Shown: positions 6,490 through 15,299, numbered from the stretch's first letter. The stretch: DNA of 22,919 nucleotides from Bacillota bacterium (GCA_012512605.1 JAAZDX010000177.1:1-22919), one strand, 5' to 3'. Translations and numbers: made by a program. The notes: a model not told the origin generated them from the sequence alone.

Positions 6490-7914
6490 TTATCCTACCC
6501 CGTTTAATCTGTCAAGCGCATCCGCCGGATCCGGAGTGGTCACCGGGGTGCGTTCTTCCGTCAAGATCACCGAGTCGAGGGCAATAATCTGCCATTTCTT
6601 CTTTTGCTTTTCCAGGACTAACCGGTCGCGCCGTTCTTGACTTACCCATTCCTGTCCTTGACGGATCCGCAGATGGTAACTGGCGGTAAAAACAGGATAA
6701 TCAGGGGTAGAAGCTTCCGCCACCATAACGGTGAGACCCGACATTTCCAGGAAGGGCTCCCCAATTAATTCGTAGGCCTGTCGGATCTTGGACGTAACAT
6801 GTAAAGCGGAGACCATATCGATAAACTCCCGGCCCACCCCCTTGGATAAAGGTTCTTCCAATTGAACCGGATCAAGCTGGGCTAAACCGCCGTAAAAGAC
6901 CGCAACTACCTCCCGCGGGGTTGAGGCAGGCGTAATCTTCTCCTCATAACCGGCCCCCTGTAGAAGCAAAAAGGTGATGAGGGCCACGCCCAGCACGGCC
7001 ACCACCGGCCATTTATACCGCTGCCAACGCCAATACCACTGTCTTTTCCGCGCCGCTTTCGCCTTCGCCACCCCTGCCTCAGCTTGGAAACGGGCCGCCT
7101 CCTCCGCTTTCGCTACTAAAGTCCCCTCGGCAATCGCTTGGTTAAGTGCCGCCATACTTGCCGACACAACCGGGCGGTCCTCCGGGTTCCGACTGAGCAG
7201 TTCAAGGAGGAAATGGGCTAATCCACCACCGATTTCCGGCTGGAGATAACGGGGATCAAGCGGGTCTTCCCGGAGCATCGCCGTGACGGTCTCGCGTCGG
7301 TCTTTGACGGGAAAGGGGAATTCGCCCGTCGCCAGGTGGTAAAGGGTCAATCCTAAAGAATAAAGATAAGACGCTGTCGTCCGGGGCGCCCCGGCAATAA
7401 CCTCCGGTGCCTCGTAAAGAAAGCGCTGTTCGCCGCCAGCCCGGTACGGTGCCAGCAAGTGCTGCACCCGGGGGTCCAAAAGCCCCCAACATCCATTCCC
7501 CAACGGCACCAGATCGCCCGGATAGAACTGGATAAACTCCGACTCCTTTTTTTCCGGGGACGGCACCATCCGCAGCAGATCCTGGGCGACGGCGGCGACC
7601 GCAGTCGGCGGCAGGATTCGTCCCTTCAGTGGCCAATTGGTCCACAGCTCTTCATCGTAAGCCATCAGGAGACCGGTCTCATCCCCACACTTTTCAACTC
7701 CCCGGTAGTTAAAGACGGGCAAAGCCGCTGTCAAACGCAGCGGTGTCCTGATAATCTGTCGTAATTCACGGAGGATTTCCAGGAATATTTTCTCTTTCGG
7801 CGTTTGGGCCATGCCTAGTGGTTCAAACAAATATTGACCACCCTCTTCATCCACAACCAAGCATAACATGGTCCCGTCCCCAGCCGCTTTCGTCTCTTTG
7901 CGGAATAATCTCAT
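6490..7914 (-). CDS. Membrane-anchored pseudokinase (degenerate Hanks-type Ser/Thr kinase) with extracytoplasmic NTF2-like domain
   Basis: 474 residues. Residues 1-260 resemble a bacterial Ser/Thr kinase in the C-lobe: YEAPEVI (APE motif, about 167-173), then SYLYSLGLTLYHLATGEFPF (usual SDIYSLG with D replaced by Y), and RNPEDRP. The catalytic loop reads YPGDLVPLGNG, where HxD has become PGD, the catalytic lysine is V and the metal-binding asparagine is absent. DFG reads DPR (Asp about 147). No glycine loop or VAIK lysine is recognisable in the N-lobe. An Ala/Lys-rich helix leads to one membrane helix (about 302-322). The outer domain (STPREVVAVFYGGLAQLDP onward) looks NTF2-like. The start ATG at 7914 has GGGGGTG upstream. 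Catalytic loss is my reading from motifs, and residual activity cannot be excluded. Confidence 0.78.
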   Translation of the reverse strand: MRLFRKETKAAGDGTMLCLVVDEEGGQYLFEPLGMAQTPKEKIFLEILRELRQIIRTPLRLTAALPVFNYRGVEKCGDETGLLMAYDEELWTNWPLKGRILPPTAVAAVAQDLLRMVPSPEKKESEFIQFYPGDLVPLGNGCWGLLDPRVQHLLAPYRAGGEQRFLYEAPEVIAGAPRTTASYLYSLGLTLYHLATGEFPFPVKDRRETVTAMLREDPLDPRYLQPEIGGGLAHFLLELLSRNPEDRPVVSASMAALNQAIAEGTLVAKAEEAARFQAEAGVAKAKAARKRQWYWRWQRYKWPVVAVLGVALITFLLLQGAGYEEKITPASTPREVVAVFYGGLAQLDPVQLEEPLSKGVGREFIDMVSALHVTSKIRQAYELIGEPFLEMSGLTVMVAEASTPDYPVFTASYHLRIRQGQEWVSQERRDRLVLEKQKKKWQIIALDSVILTEERTPVTTPDPADALDRLNGVG

Positions 7915-8186
7915 GTCAACACCCCCGTTTCTTTTCTTCCTTGATTAACCCTAAAGAACATTTAGTACTGTGCCGAAATTATTATTGAAGATAGTTATTT
8001 AAAGACCAAAACCGACTTCCATCTTCACCCGCCGATCTTTAACACAAATGTTACCGGTCATTAACTCCTGTTTAATTCGGAATCGTTAAGATAAAACTGA
8101 TTTTAACCAACAAGATGGACCTTAACTCTTAAATACGTATACCAATTGGTCGAAAGTCTATTCAATAAGCGTTGTAAGGATGATTG

Positions 8187-9830
8187 ATGATGACACTAAA
8201 CAATGGAAACGGCAAGGCTCAACTCCGCATCAAAATTAATTTAAAGTTACACCAACTAACCAGCTTGCTCTTCCTCTTGTTGGTGTGTGTCCTTGCCTTC
8301 GGCCCGACTAGCCCTTACTCGCTTTCTCTCCGCCCTTATTTAACTTTTATCCTTCTTTTTTCCTTTGTGGGCTTGGTGGTGAAGGAGTCCCTCTACAACC
8401 GCCAACTCTTAGCCCGCTACTTTTGGCTGATCGACCTTCTTGATGTCGCTACGGCCTCTTTCATTTATTATTTGGGGTTTTTCTCCGTCAATTATCTCAT
8501 CGTCCTCTATTTCTTTTTGATCTTTCTTTCCATTCGCGAGTTTATTTCCGGGGAAACCTGTTATGTTACGCTGCTCTCCCTCGTTGGTTACGGCATCAAT
8601 GCGGCACTGTTATGGCCTAACTACCGTTTACTTGCTCACGTCTACGGTCCGGGTCCGGCCGTTTATGGTTTTTTCATCGGTACAGGCTTCTTTTGCCTGG
8701 TTTTAGTCGGGGTCTTTACCTATTTTTATGCCAAATCCGACTATGAGCTTGCCCGTCATCTGCAGCAAATGTTGGCGGAGAAAGAAGCCGCTTTGAAAGA
8801 GACTTACCTTACCCAGGCCAGCCTTGAAGAAAAATACGCCTTTTCCTATACCCTGACCCTGATCCAGCAGTTTCTCCTCGAAGAGATGGACGAAACCAAC
8901 CTCCTAACCCGAATCACCGACATTATCCAGGGGATCGTGGGCAGTTACAGCTGTGCCATCTTCAGTCACGATAAAGACAACGCGATCCGGCTTTCAACTT
9001 ATTCGGGGAAACAGCTCCCACCGGACCTCCCCGAGTTCGTGCAGAGACCAGATAGTTTGGTAGCGCAGACGATCAAGAGCCAAGCCATCCATACGGAAGA
9101 ATCCGCTTCCTTTGCCGAACGCAATTATTGGGCCGAACATAATATTAGCTCCCTGATCACGGTTCCCCTCTCCACCAAGAACAATATATTAGGGGTGATC
9201 TTGGTAACCAGTGCCCAAAGTTTCTCTTTTGACCAGGAACAACAGGAACAATTGATGATCATTGCCAATCAGGTCAGCCTGGCATTGGAAAATACCCGTC
9301 TGCACAAAGAGACAAAGTTAATGGCCTGGCACGATTCGCTCACCGGTTTGTACAACCGGAACTATCTTAACATCTTCCTGTCCATTGTGGAAGACAGTAC
9401 CAGCAATCGGCTGGGCTGCATGATTTTTGACCTTGACCTGTTCAAAGTGGTTAATGATACCTATGGCCATACCACCGGCGACGTGGTCTTGAAAAAGCTG
9501 GCGTTGGTTTTGACCAAGCATACCACCACCGGTCGGATCGCTGTGCGCTACGGTGGGGAAGAATTCGTCATGCTTGACTTGCACTCTAGTGCAGAGAAAC
9601 TTTACGCCTTAGGCGAGCAGATCCGGAAAGAAGTGGCTGCCCTAAAATACTGGACCACCGCAGGTGAGGAGTTCTCGATCACGGTCAGTTGTGGAATTGC
9701 CCTTGACAACACCGGCTTTGACAATGTGTTCGCAAAAGCCGATACCGCCCTTTATCAAGCCAAAAACCAGGGCCGAAACCAAGTCGTCGTCTACAGTAGC
9801 GGCAGCAATCAAACTAAAACACCCGGTTGA
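8187..9830 (+). CDS. Membrane diguanylate cyclase with GAF and GGDEF domains
   Basis: About 547 residues. Six hydrophobic helices span roughly residues 25-185 (for example LTSLLFLLLVCVLAF, YLTFILLFSFVGLVV, NYLIVLYFFLIFLSI, FFIGTGFFCLVLVGV). A coiled-coil-like linker (AEKEAALKETYLTQASLEEKY), a GAF domain to about residue 375 ending ANQVSLALENTRLH, and a GGDEF domain starting HDSLTGLYNRNYL follow. The active site reads RYGGEEF (about 456-460), so cyclic di-GMP synthesis is expected. The RxxD inhibitory site is absent, because the residue at its arginine position is T. AAGGA precedes the ATG at 8187 by 6 nt and the ATG at 8190 by 9 nt; either could be used. It is the only complete + strand gene of the window, alone between a divergent pseudokinase gene and convergent comB. 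Confidence 0.93.
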   Translation: MMTLNNGNGKAQLRIKINLKLHQLTSLLFLLLVCVLAFGPTSPYSLSLRPYLTFILLFSFVGLVVKESLYNRQLLARYFWLIDLLDVATASFIYYLGFFSVNYLIVLYFFLIFLSIREFISGETCYVTLLSLVGYGINAALLWPNYRLLAHVYGPGPAVYGFFIGTGFFCLVLVGVFTYFYAKSDYELARHLQQMLAEKEAALKETYLTQASLEEKYAFSYTLTLIQQFLLEEMDETNLLTRITDIIQGIVGSYSCAIFSHDKDNAIRLSTYSGKQLPPDLPEFVQRPDSLVAQTIKSQAIHTEESASFAERNYWAEHNISSLITVPLSTKNNILGVILVTSAQSFSFDQEQQEQLMIIANQVSLALENTRLHKETKLMAWHDSLTGLYNRNYLNIFLSIVEDSTSNRLGCMIFDLDLFKVVNDTYGHTTGDVVLKKLALVLTKHTTTGRIAVRYGGEEFVMLDLHSSAEKLYALGEQIRKEVAALKYWTTAGEEFSITVSCGIALDNTGFDNVFAKADTALYQAKNQGRNQVVVYSSGSNQTKTPG

Positions 9831-9886
9831 TGAGTAGTAGTCGCCCAAGTCACGAGAAGTATTTCTAGGGGGTTTATCTTTAAAAG

Positions 9887-9941
9887 ACCGCCGACCGTGT
9901 TCATTACCTTGCCCAGGCTTCTGACACAGACGGCGGTTTTT
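9887..9941. terminator. Bidirectional terminator between the diguanylate cyclase gene and comB
   Basis: Arms ACCGCCG (9887-9893) and CGGCGGT (9931-9937) are followed on the + strand by TTTTT. On the minus strand the hairpin is followed by CTTTTA. Inner GTGT/ACAC pairing extends the stem above a 3-nt internal loop. The placement between two convergent genes fits use from both sides. Confidence 0.78.
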
Positions 9942-10013
9942 GTTGTTAGGTCGCTTTAAACTGTTACCACCAATTATGGTTCCTCCGTTTAAGCTGGAAT
10001 AAAGACACACCAT

Positions 10014-10766
10014 CTATCCCTTGGTGGCGGCATCAGCAGCGTCGACAAGTGTAATCCGCCCGTCCCGGAAACGAACCAAACAGGGATGGGTATCAATCTG
10101 CGCACAATAAGTGATGTCATCAGTTAAACCCATGGCCGCCAGGCCTTTGGCATGGTGCGCCTGGTGCAAAACAACAACCGGGTCTGTTTCGGGCTGGCCC
10201 AAGAGATGACGGTAGGTCACCAAACCGATCTGGGCCGCATCGCTCAACTCCGCCTCTACCCCGCTTACCAAGAGCCGTTCAATCATCAAACCGGCACAGA
10301 GGAGGTCTTCCAAGCCCGGTTCGCCGATGGTCCCGGCACAAAAAAAGACCACCTCCGCCTTGTCCGTCAAATAAGAACTGGTCCGTCCGGCATTAAGGAA
10401 GGAGCCAATCAAAATCTCCGCGGCGTGTTCCGCTTCGAGCAAGGCTTTGGTTCCGTTGGTGGTTGTCAAGATAATTCGCTGGCCGGAGACGGTTTCGGCC
10501 GTATATTCCAAAGGGGAGTTTCCCAGATCAAAACCGGGGATCTTAAGGCGCAGCCGTTCACCACCGGTCAAACAATCGGCACCAAGTTTTCTCCGGAACA
10601 AGGCTGCTGTCCCTGGATCGGCCACCGGATAAAGGGCCAGACAGCCATTGGTCAGAGCCGTAACAATCGTGCTGGACGCCCGTAGAACGTCAATCACAAC
10701 CACCGTTTTCCCGTGGAAGTCCCGTCGCCCATTTCTACCAGCGGCCAGAATTAAATCGATCTTCAT
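10014..10766 (-). CDS. comB: 2-phosphosulfolactate phosphatase (ComB family)
   Basis: 250 residues, the family length. Motifs in order: VVVIDVLRASSTIVTAL, then CLTGGERLRLKIPGFDLGNS, ILTTTNGTKAL, ILIGSFLNA and VVFFCAGTIGEPGLEDLLCAG. The enzyme removes phosphate from 2-phosphosulfolactate, a Mg-dependent step of coenzyme M synthesis in methanogens and of sulfolactate formation in some sporulating bacilli. No other sulfolactate gene (comA, comC) is in the window, so the substrate here is not proven. It lies 108 bp after the LCP gene with only a GGAG 12 nt from the ATG. It could be the last gene of the ftsH-lcp unit or have its own weak promoter. Confidence 0.88.
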   Translation of the reverse strand: MKIDLILAAGRNGRRDFHGKTVVVIDVLRASSTIVTALTNGCLALYPVADPGTAALFRRKLGADCLTGGERLRLKIPGFDLGNSPLEYTAETVSGQRIILTTTNGTKALLEAEHAAEILIGSFLNAGRTSSYLTDKAEVVFFCAGTIGEPGLEDLLCAGLMIERLLVSGVEAELSDAAQIGLVTYRHLLGQPETDPVVVLHQAHHAKGLAAMGLTDDITYCAQIDTHPCLVRFRDGRITLVDAADAATKG

Positions 10767-10874
10767 GCTGTCATCTCACTCCACAATTTATGCTGTATAT
10801 CCTTCTAGTCTTGCTGGACTTGGAAAAAACAACCATTAGCCACCATTCCACCCTTGGACTTATGCCGAGGTTCC

Positions 10875-11771
10875 CTAGCGGTAAGCCTCCGTCAAGACTT
10901 CAATCTCCCGCGGGTGCAGCCGCCAATAGGGCCCGGAAAACTCGCCGGGCAGCGTCCAGGTGTGCAACTCTTCCTGCAGATCGAGGTCTTTAAAGAATAA
11001 ATACAACCCAAGCAGTTCGGGAAACTCAAGATCGGTCTGGAGGTAGTTCCGGCCGATCCGAATTAGATCCGGAAAGCGTCTAATTGCCCGGAGGAGCGTC
11101 TCCTTCTCCTGAAGTTTATTCGCCAGTGCCGCTAGAAACTGTTGTTGACGCCGGGTCCGGGTAATATCACCTAAGGCATCGCGGCGGAAGCGCACAAAAC
11201 CTAAAGCCTGGTACCCCGTGAGCTTTTGCCGACCCGGCTGCAGATCGATGCTAAAACCGGCGCTCTGGTCCTCATAAAGCATTCTTTTATCCACGGTGAC
11301 CTCAACCCCACCCACCAGATCCACAATCTCCTCAAAGCTTTGGAAATTAACCATCAAATAACGGTCGACCGGCAACTCCAAGATCTTTTCCACCAAGGAT
11401 TTAGTAAGCTCATAACCGCCGTACACATGGGCCATATTGATCCGATCCATCCCGACCCCCGGAATCTCAATCAAGCTGTCCCGGGGGATTGAAAAAAGCG
11501 CAGCCCGGCCCTGTTCTGGACGCACGGCCAGAAATAGCATGGTATCAGTCCGGGGTCGTTCAAGCTCACCCTGGTCGTTGAGGTTCGGCTCATCGACCCC
11601 CAGTAGTAAAATGTTCATCGGGGTTTGGAGAAACTTTTCCGTCCCGCTTTCCCAGCGTAGCAACGTCCAGTAAAGGGTTAACTGGCCAAAGAAGAGCAAC
11701 GCCACCGCCGCCACCAGCAACTTCTGGGCTAGTCCAGGCCGGGCTTTAGGGAAACCAAAGAAAAGTTGCAT
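10875..11771 (-). CDS. LytR-CpsA-Psr (LCP) family glycopolymer transferase
   Basis: 298 residues. A single N-terminal membrane helix (LLVAAVALLFFGQLTLYW) leads to the LCP domain: MNILLLGVDEPN, RPRTDTMLFLAVRP with the conserved aspartate, ALFSIPRDSLIEIPG with the conserved arginine, MDRINMAHVYGG, VDRYLMVNFQSFEEIVDLVGG, LTGYQALGFVRFR, and RTRRQQQFLAAL. LCP enzymes transfer lipid-linked anionic glycopolymers to peptidoglycan at the outer face of the membrane. The ATG at 11771 follows GGAGGGGG closely, 34 bp after the ftsH stop. The frame extends upstream to 12038, but that part overlaps the ftsH 3' end and has no family similarity. Confidence 0.93.
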   Translation of the reverse strand: MQLFFGFPKARPGLAQKLLVAAVALLFFGQLTLYWTLLRWESGTEKFLQTPMNILLLGVDEPNLNDQGELERPRTDTMLFLAVRPEQGRAALFSIPRDSLIEIPGVGMDRINMAHVYGGYELTKSLVEKILELPVDRYLMVNFQSFEEIVDLVGGVEVTVDKRMLYEDQSAGFSIDLQPGRQKLTGYQALGFVRFRRDALGDITRTRRQQQFLAALANKLQEKETLLRAIRRFPDLIRIGRNYLQTDLEFPELLGLYLFFKDLDLQEELHTWTLPGEFSGPYWRLHPREIEVLTEAYR

Positions 11772-11805
11772 GCAAACCCCCTCCTTTTCACGGGATAACG
11801 CAAGC

Positions 11806-13782
11806 TCAGTCCGTAGTCTCCTTAGTGTCTTCCTCTTCGCCGCCTTCCTCTTTGCCAGACTGAGTCGTCCCCTCGTTTTCCGTCCCGGCGGATGCGGCTT
11901 GTTCGTTCCCGGTGCCGTTCGCTTCTTGGTCTTTTGGAGCGTCATCGTCCTCCTCTGGTCCGGGTAGTTCCGCCCCAGCCAGAACCGCTTCAAACTCCGC
12001 CCCTTCCAGGGTCTCTCTTTCCAGAAGCGTCCGGGCAACCCGGTCCAACTCCTCCCGGTGTCCAGTGAGGATCTCTTCCGCCCGCTTATAGGCCTGGTCG
12101 ATCAGCAAACGCATCTCCCGGTCAATATTGGCCGCCACTTCTTCACTGTAGTTTTTATCCCTAGAGATGTCCCGCCCAAGGAAAACCTGATCCTCGTGGC
12201 CATGCCCAAAGGTCATCGGCCCCAGATCCTCGCTCATTCCGTACTCCATAATCATCTTCCGCACCAGTTTGGTTGCCCGCTCCAGATCATTGCGGGCACC
12301 GGTACTGATCTCACCCAGCGCGATTGCCTCCGCGACCCGACCACCCAGTAAAAACACGATGTTTTCTGTTAGTTCGGTCCGCGTCGCATAATTTTTATCT
12401 TCTAAAGGCAAGGCTAAAGTATAACCGCCGGCCATTCCCCGGGGGATAATGGAGACTTTATGAATCGGATCGACCGTTGGCAAGTAGTGACCGACCAGCG
12501 CATGGCCGACCTCGTGGTAAGCCGTTATTTCCCGTTCCTTTTCGCTCATAATCCGGCTTTTCCGTTCCGGCCCCGCGATCACCCGCTCAATCGCTTCCTC
12601 GCAATCTTTCATCGTGATCAGCTGCTGATTGTTGCGGGCGGCCAGGAGCGCTGCTTCGTTCAAGGTATTAGCCAGATCGGCGCCGGTAAACCCGGGCGTC
12701 CGCCGGGCCAAGATTTTATAATCAATGTCCGGATCAAGCTTTTTGCCCCTGGCGTGGACTTTCAAAATCTCTTCCCGCCCCTTGATATCGGGAATATCCA
12801 GAACCACCTGGCGGTCAAAACGACCGGGCCGGAGCAAGGCCGGGTCCAAAACATCCGGACGGTTGGTAGCCGCCAGAATGATAATGCCCACATTCGGTTC
12901 AAACCCGTCCATCTCCACGAGAAGCTGGTTCAAGGTTTGCTCCCTTTCATCATGGCCCCCGCCAAGCCCGGCACCCCGTTGGCGACCAACCGCATCGATC
13001 TCGTCAATAAAGACAATACAATGCGCATTCTTCTTCGCGTTTTCAAAAAGGTCACGGACGCGGGAAGCCCCTACGCCGACAAACATCTCTACAAAATCGG
13101 AGCCGCTGATGCTAAAGAACGGCACCCCGGCTTCACCGGCCACCGCCTTTGAAAGTAAGGTCTTTCCCGTTCCCGGTGGTCCGACCAAAAGAACACCCTT
13201 GGGAATCCGCGCCCCCAGTTCGGTAAAACGCCGCGGTTGTTTCAAAAACTCGACAATTTCGACCAATTCTTCCTTGGCCTCATCGGCCCCGGCCACATCC
13301 TCAAAAGTCACCTTGGATTTTCCTTCTGCGGTGTATAGGCGGGCCCGGTTTTTTCCGAAGGAGATCGCTTTATTCCCCGAACTTTGCATCTGGTTGATCA
13401 GGAAAAACCATAATCCGACAAAGATTAAGATCGGCAACAGATTCGGGATGATCATCGACCACCATGGTTCGGTCTTTTGTTGGTAGACCCTTTCCACGCC
13501 AGCCCGGTTCAGCGGAACCTCATAGACCTCCGGCGCCAAAGTCGGACTGGGCCCTTGCGCCACAAAGTCTCTGACTTCTTTACCATTAACCGAATATTTA
13601 CCTTCAATCTGGCCGTCGGTGTAAACAGTCACCTTTAGCACATCTCCCTGTTCGACCCGGGCCAGAAATTGATCCCATGTCCAAGTCTCAACGGTGTTAT
13701 TCGTTCCGAAAAAGGTCCATAAAACAAATAAGGAAATCGATACTAAAACTAGATAAAAGACTAACTCCCTAGCAAATCGCAA
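11806..13782 (-). CDS. ftsH: ATP-dependent zinc metalloprotease FtsH
   Basis: 658 residues from the TTG at 13782. It has membrane helix 1 (LVFYLVLVSISLFVLW), an extracytoplasmic segment, helix 2 (LLPILIFVGLWFFLI), then the AAA domain with Walker A GPPGTGKT (about 201-208), Walker B IVFIDEIDAVGRQRG, the second region of homology ATNRPDVLDPALLRPGRFDR, and the zinc site HEVGH (about 423-427). The last 50 residues are an acidic, low-complexity tail (PEEDDDAP, GGEEEDTKETTD). FtsH degrades misfolded membrane proteins and regulators as a hexamer. The ATG at 13815 is disfavoured because a promoter -10 ends 8 bp before it. GAGGGGG lies 7 nt before the TTG. It follows tilS, as in other Firmicutes. Confidence 0.96.
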   Translation of the reverse strand: MRFARELVFYLVLVSISLFVLWTFFGTNNTVETWTWDQFLARVEQGDVLKVTVYTDGQIEGKYSVNGKEVRDFVAQGPSPTLAPEVYEVPLNRAGVERVYQQKTEPWWSMIIPNLLPILIFVGLWFFLINQMQSSGNKAISFGKNRARLYTAEGKSKVTFEDVAGADEAKEELVEIVEFLKQPRRFTELGARIPKGVLLVGPPGTGKTLLSKAVAGEAGVPFFSISGSDFVEMFVGVGASRVRDLFENAKKNAHCIVFIDEIDAVGRQRGAGLGGGHDEREQTLNQLLVEMDGFEPNVGIIILAATNRPDVLDPALLRPGRFDRQVVLDIPDIKGREEILKVHARGKKLDPDIDYKILARRTPGFTGADLANTLNEAALLAARNNQQLITMKDCEEAIERVIAGPERKSRIMSEKEREITAYHEVGHALVGHYLPTVDPIHKVSIIPRGMAGGYTLALPLEDKNYATRTELTENIVFLLGGRVAEAIALGEISTGARNDLERATKLVRKMIMEYGMSEDLGPMTFGHGHEDQVFLGRDISRDKNYSEEVAANIDREMRLLIDQAYKRAEEILTGHREELDRVARTLLERETLEGAEFEAVLAGAELPGPEEDDDAPKDQEANGTGNEQAASAGTENEGTTQSGKEEGGEEEDTKETTD

Positions 13783-13822
13783 AGATAAGCCCCCTCTCGA
13801 GGTGAAAAATGTCATAGGTTAA

Positions 13823-13851
13823 ATTATACCATAGCCGCCTCTTTTCGACAA
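13823..13851 (-). promoter_or_regulatory. Sigma-A promoter of ftsH
   Basis: On the minus strand TTGTCG (13846-13851), a 17-bp spacer and a perfect TATAAT (13823-13828), with TG one base before the -10 (extended -10). It begins right at the end of tilS. The expected start of RNA is near 13816, which would leave the ATG at 13815 without a leader and supports the TTG at 13782 as the real start. Confidence 0.72.
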
Positions 13852-13853
13852 CT

Positions 13854-15299
13854 CTACCGGCACGGCCGGTATCTTAGATAAAGCACCCGTCGGCTCCCGG
13901 CGGTGACCTTTCCCCACTCCGCCGGACGCAGACCCATAACCCCCAAAATCCGGTCATTTCCGTCGACCAACAATGGATAAGCCCACCGCTCATGACGGGG
14001 GATTTTCGCGTTGATCAGCAGGTCTTTCACTTTCTTGCTTCCATCCAGGCCCAAAGGCTGAAAACGGTCCCCTGGCTTACGTGGCCGCGCGTAAAGGGGG
14101 AAAGTAAGCTGATCGGCATCGAAGTAGAATTCATTAGGCGCAACCTCGTTCCAGTCCGTCGGGAGCGCCTCCACAGTCAGGAGCTTACTTTCGACCTCTC
14201 CGATTTGGGCTGGTAAAACCGTCACGCCGGGAACCACCAGCGCTAACCGTCCCCAATTCGCCCGCCCTTCTTCTTGGGCATGGACTCCTGCGGCAACAAT
14301 CGCCGGACCTAACCAGATCGCCTGGTTCTCTTTCAAAGCAATTAACCCACCGGGCAGATCAATCCGCTTCCCCTCCGGCGCGGTGATGAGCCGGACAAAA
14401 GCTTCGGAATGGATAAACTCTAGGTAAGAATCGGTTTTCGCCAACGAAAAAAAAAGCCGACGGAAGATTAACCTTTGCACGGCGGGGAACAGCTCCCGCC
14501 AGGCGGCAACCGGCACCAGATAGCCCCCGTACCGATTCGGGGTTAACCGTCCATCCGGCTGCCGCAACCCCCAGCGCGCCAATACCTCCCCGGCCAGCTC
14601 ATCCCCGACTTCTTGCCATTCGCGGCAGATCGCCGCGGTCTCTCTTAACCTTCCTCGGAGCCCCGGTTGATATTCCTCTTCTAGGTAAGGGATCAACTGA
14701 TGGCGTAAGCGGTTACGAAGATAAACCGGCTTTTGGTTGGAAGCATCTTCCGCCCATGGCAAGTTTAGATTACGCGCATAAGCCAAAATCTCCGCCCGCC
14801 CGACTTCGAGGAGCGGCCGGACATAACGGTCCCGCACCGGAGGGATTCCGGCCAAGCCCTCCGGACCGGCCCCCGCCAAAAACCGCATCAAAACCGTTTC
14901 CACCTGATCATCCGCGTGATGGCCCAGGGCAATCTTCCCGAAACCATGCTGGTCGGCGGTGAAGGCCAGCAAACGGTAGCGTTCCTCACGGGCCGTAACT
15001 TGCAAGGAATTATGGCCTTTCACGGTCAGTAAGTCACAGGCCGGACGGGCCAGATAACAAGGGAGATCATGGGCGGCGGCGTAACGGGCGACCAACGCCG
15101 CGTCCTCCTCGGCCTCCGGCCGTAGTTCATGGTTCAGATGGAAAACCGCCAACGTTAACTGGAGTGGTAGTCGCATCAGCACCGTCAGGAGCACCATCGA
15201 GTCTACCCCACCGGAGACCGCCACCAAGATCTTTTCACCGGCGGAAAACATCCGGAAGCGTCGGATCGTGGCTAACACTCTCTTTTCAAAGGTTTCCAT
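13854..15299 (-). CDS. tilS: tRNA(Ile)-lysidine synthase
   Basis: 481 residues. The P-loop of the PP-ATPase is ILVAVSGGVDSMVLL (SGGVDS about residues 29-34). It is followed by FHLNHELRPEAEEDA, LGHHADDQVETVLMRFLAG and the substrate loop VRPLLEVGRAEILAYARN, DASN, and RNRLRHQLIPYL. The C-terminal domain has ARPRKPGDRFQPLGLDGSKKVKDL in pieces and RRVLYLRYRP. The enzyme puts lysidine at C34 of tRNA-Ile(CAU), which is essential. I chose the ATG at 15299 (AGGTGAAGGA directly upstream, usual distance to SGGVDS). A GTG at 15356 with AGGA 7 nt upstream would add 19 residues and cannot be excluded. It lies 90 bp after spoIIE. Confidence 0.95.
   Translation of the reverse strand: METFEKRVLATIRRFRMFSAGEKILVAVSGGVDSMVLLTVLMRLPLQLTLAVFHLNHELRPEAEEDAALVARYAAAHDLPCYLARPACDLLTVKGHNSLQVTAREERYRLLAFTADQHGFGKIALGHHADDQVETVLMRFLAGAGPEGLAGIPPVRDRYVRPLLEVGRAEILAYARNLNLPWAEDASNQKPVYLRNRLRHQLIPYLEEEYQPGLRGRLRETAAICREWQEVGDELAGEVLARWGLRQPDGRLTPNRYGGYLVPVAAWRELFPAVQRLIFRRLFFSLAKTDSYLEFIHSEAFVRLITAPEGKRIDLPGGLIALKENQAIWLGPAIVAAGVHAQEEGRANWGRLALVVPGVTVLPAQIGEVESKLLTVEALPTDWNEVAPNEFYFDADQLTFPLYARPRKPGDRFQPLGLDGSKKVKDLLINAKIPRHERWAYPLLVDGNDRILGVMGLRPAEWGKVTAGSRRVLYLRYRPCR

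Noticed and set aside
7915..8186. Cyclic di-GMP riboswitch or promoters in the divergent pseudokinase/cyclase gap
   Set aside because: No conserved riboswitch core was recognised. The best promoter-like match (minus strand TTGGTC, 17 bp, AATAAT near 7981-8009) has only 3 of 6 matches at -35.
9642..10013. 123-residue minus-strand frame over the end of the diguanylate cyclase gene
   Set aside because: It overlaps the GGDEF coding sequence and the bidirectional terminator, and shows no family features.
11772..12038. N-terminal extension of the LCP gene
   Set aside because: These 89 residues are very basic, read the ftsH 3' end in another frame, and lack similarity. A strong ribosome site precedes the ATG at 11771.
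12725..13486. 253-residue + strand frame opposite ftsH
   Set aside because: It lies wholly antisense to conserved ftsH AAA-domain sequence, has Ser/Pro/Arg-rich composition typical of an antisense shadow and no ribosome site.
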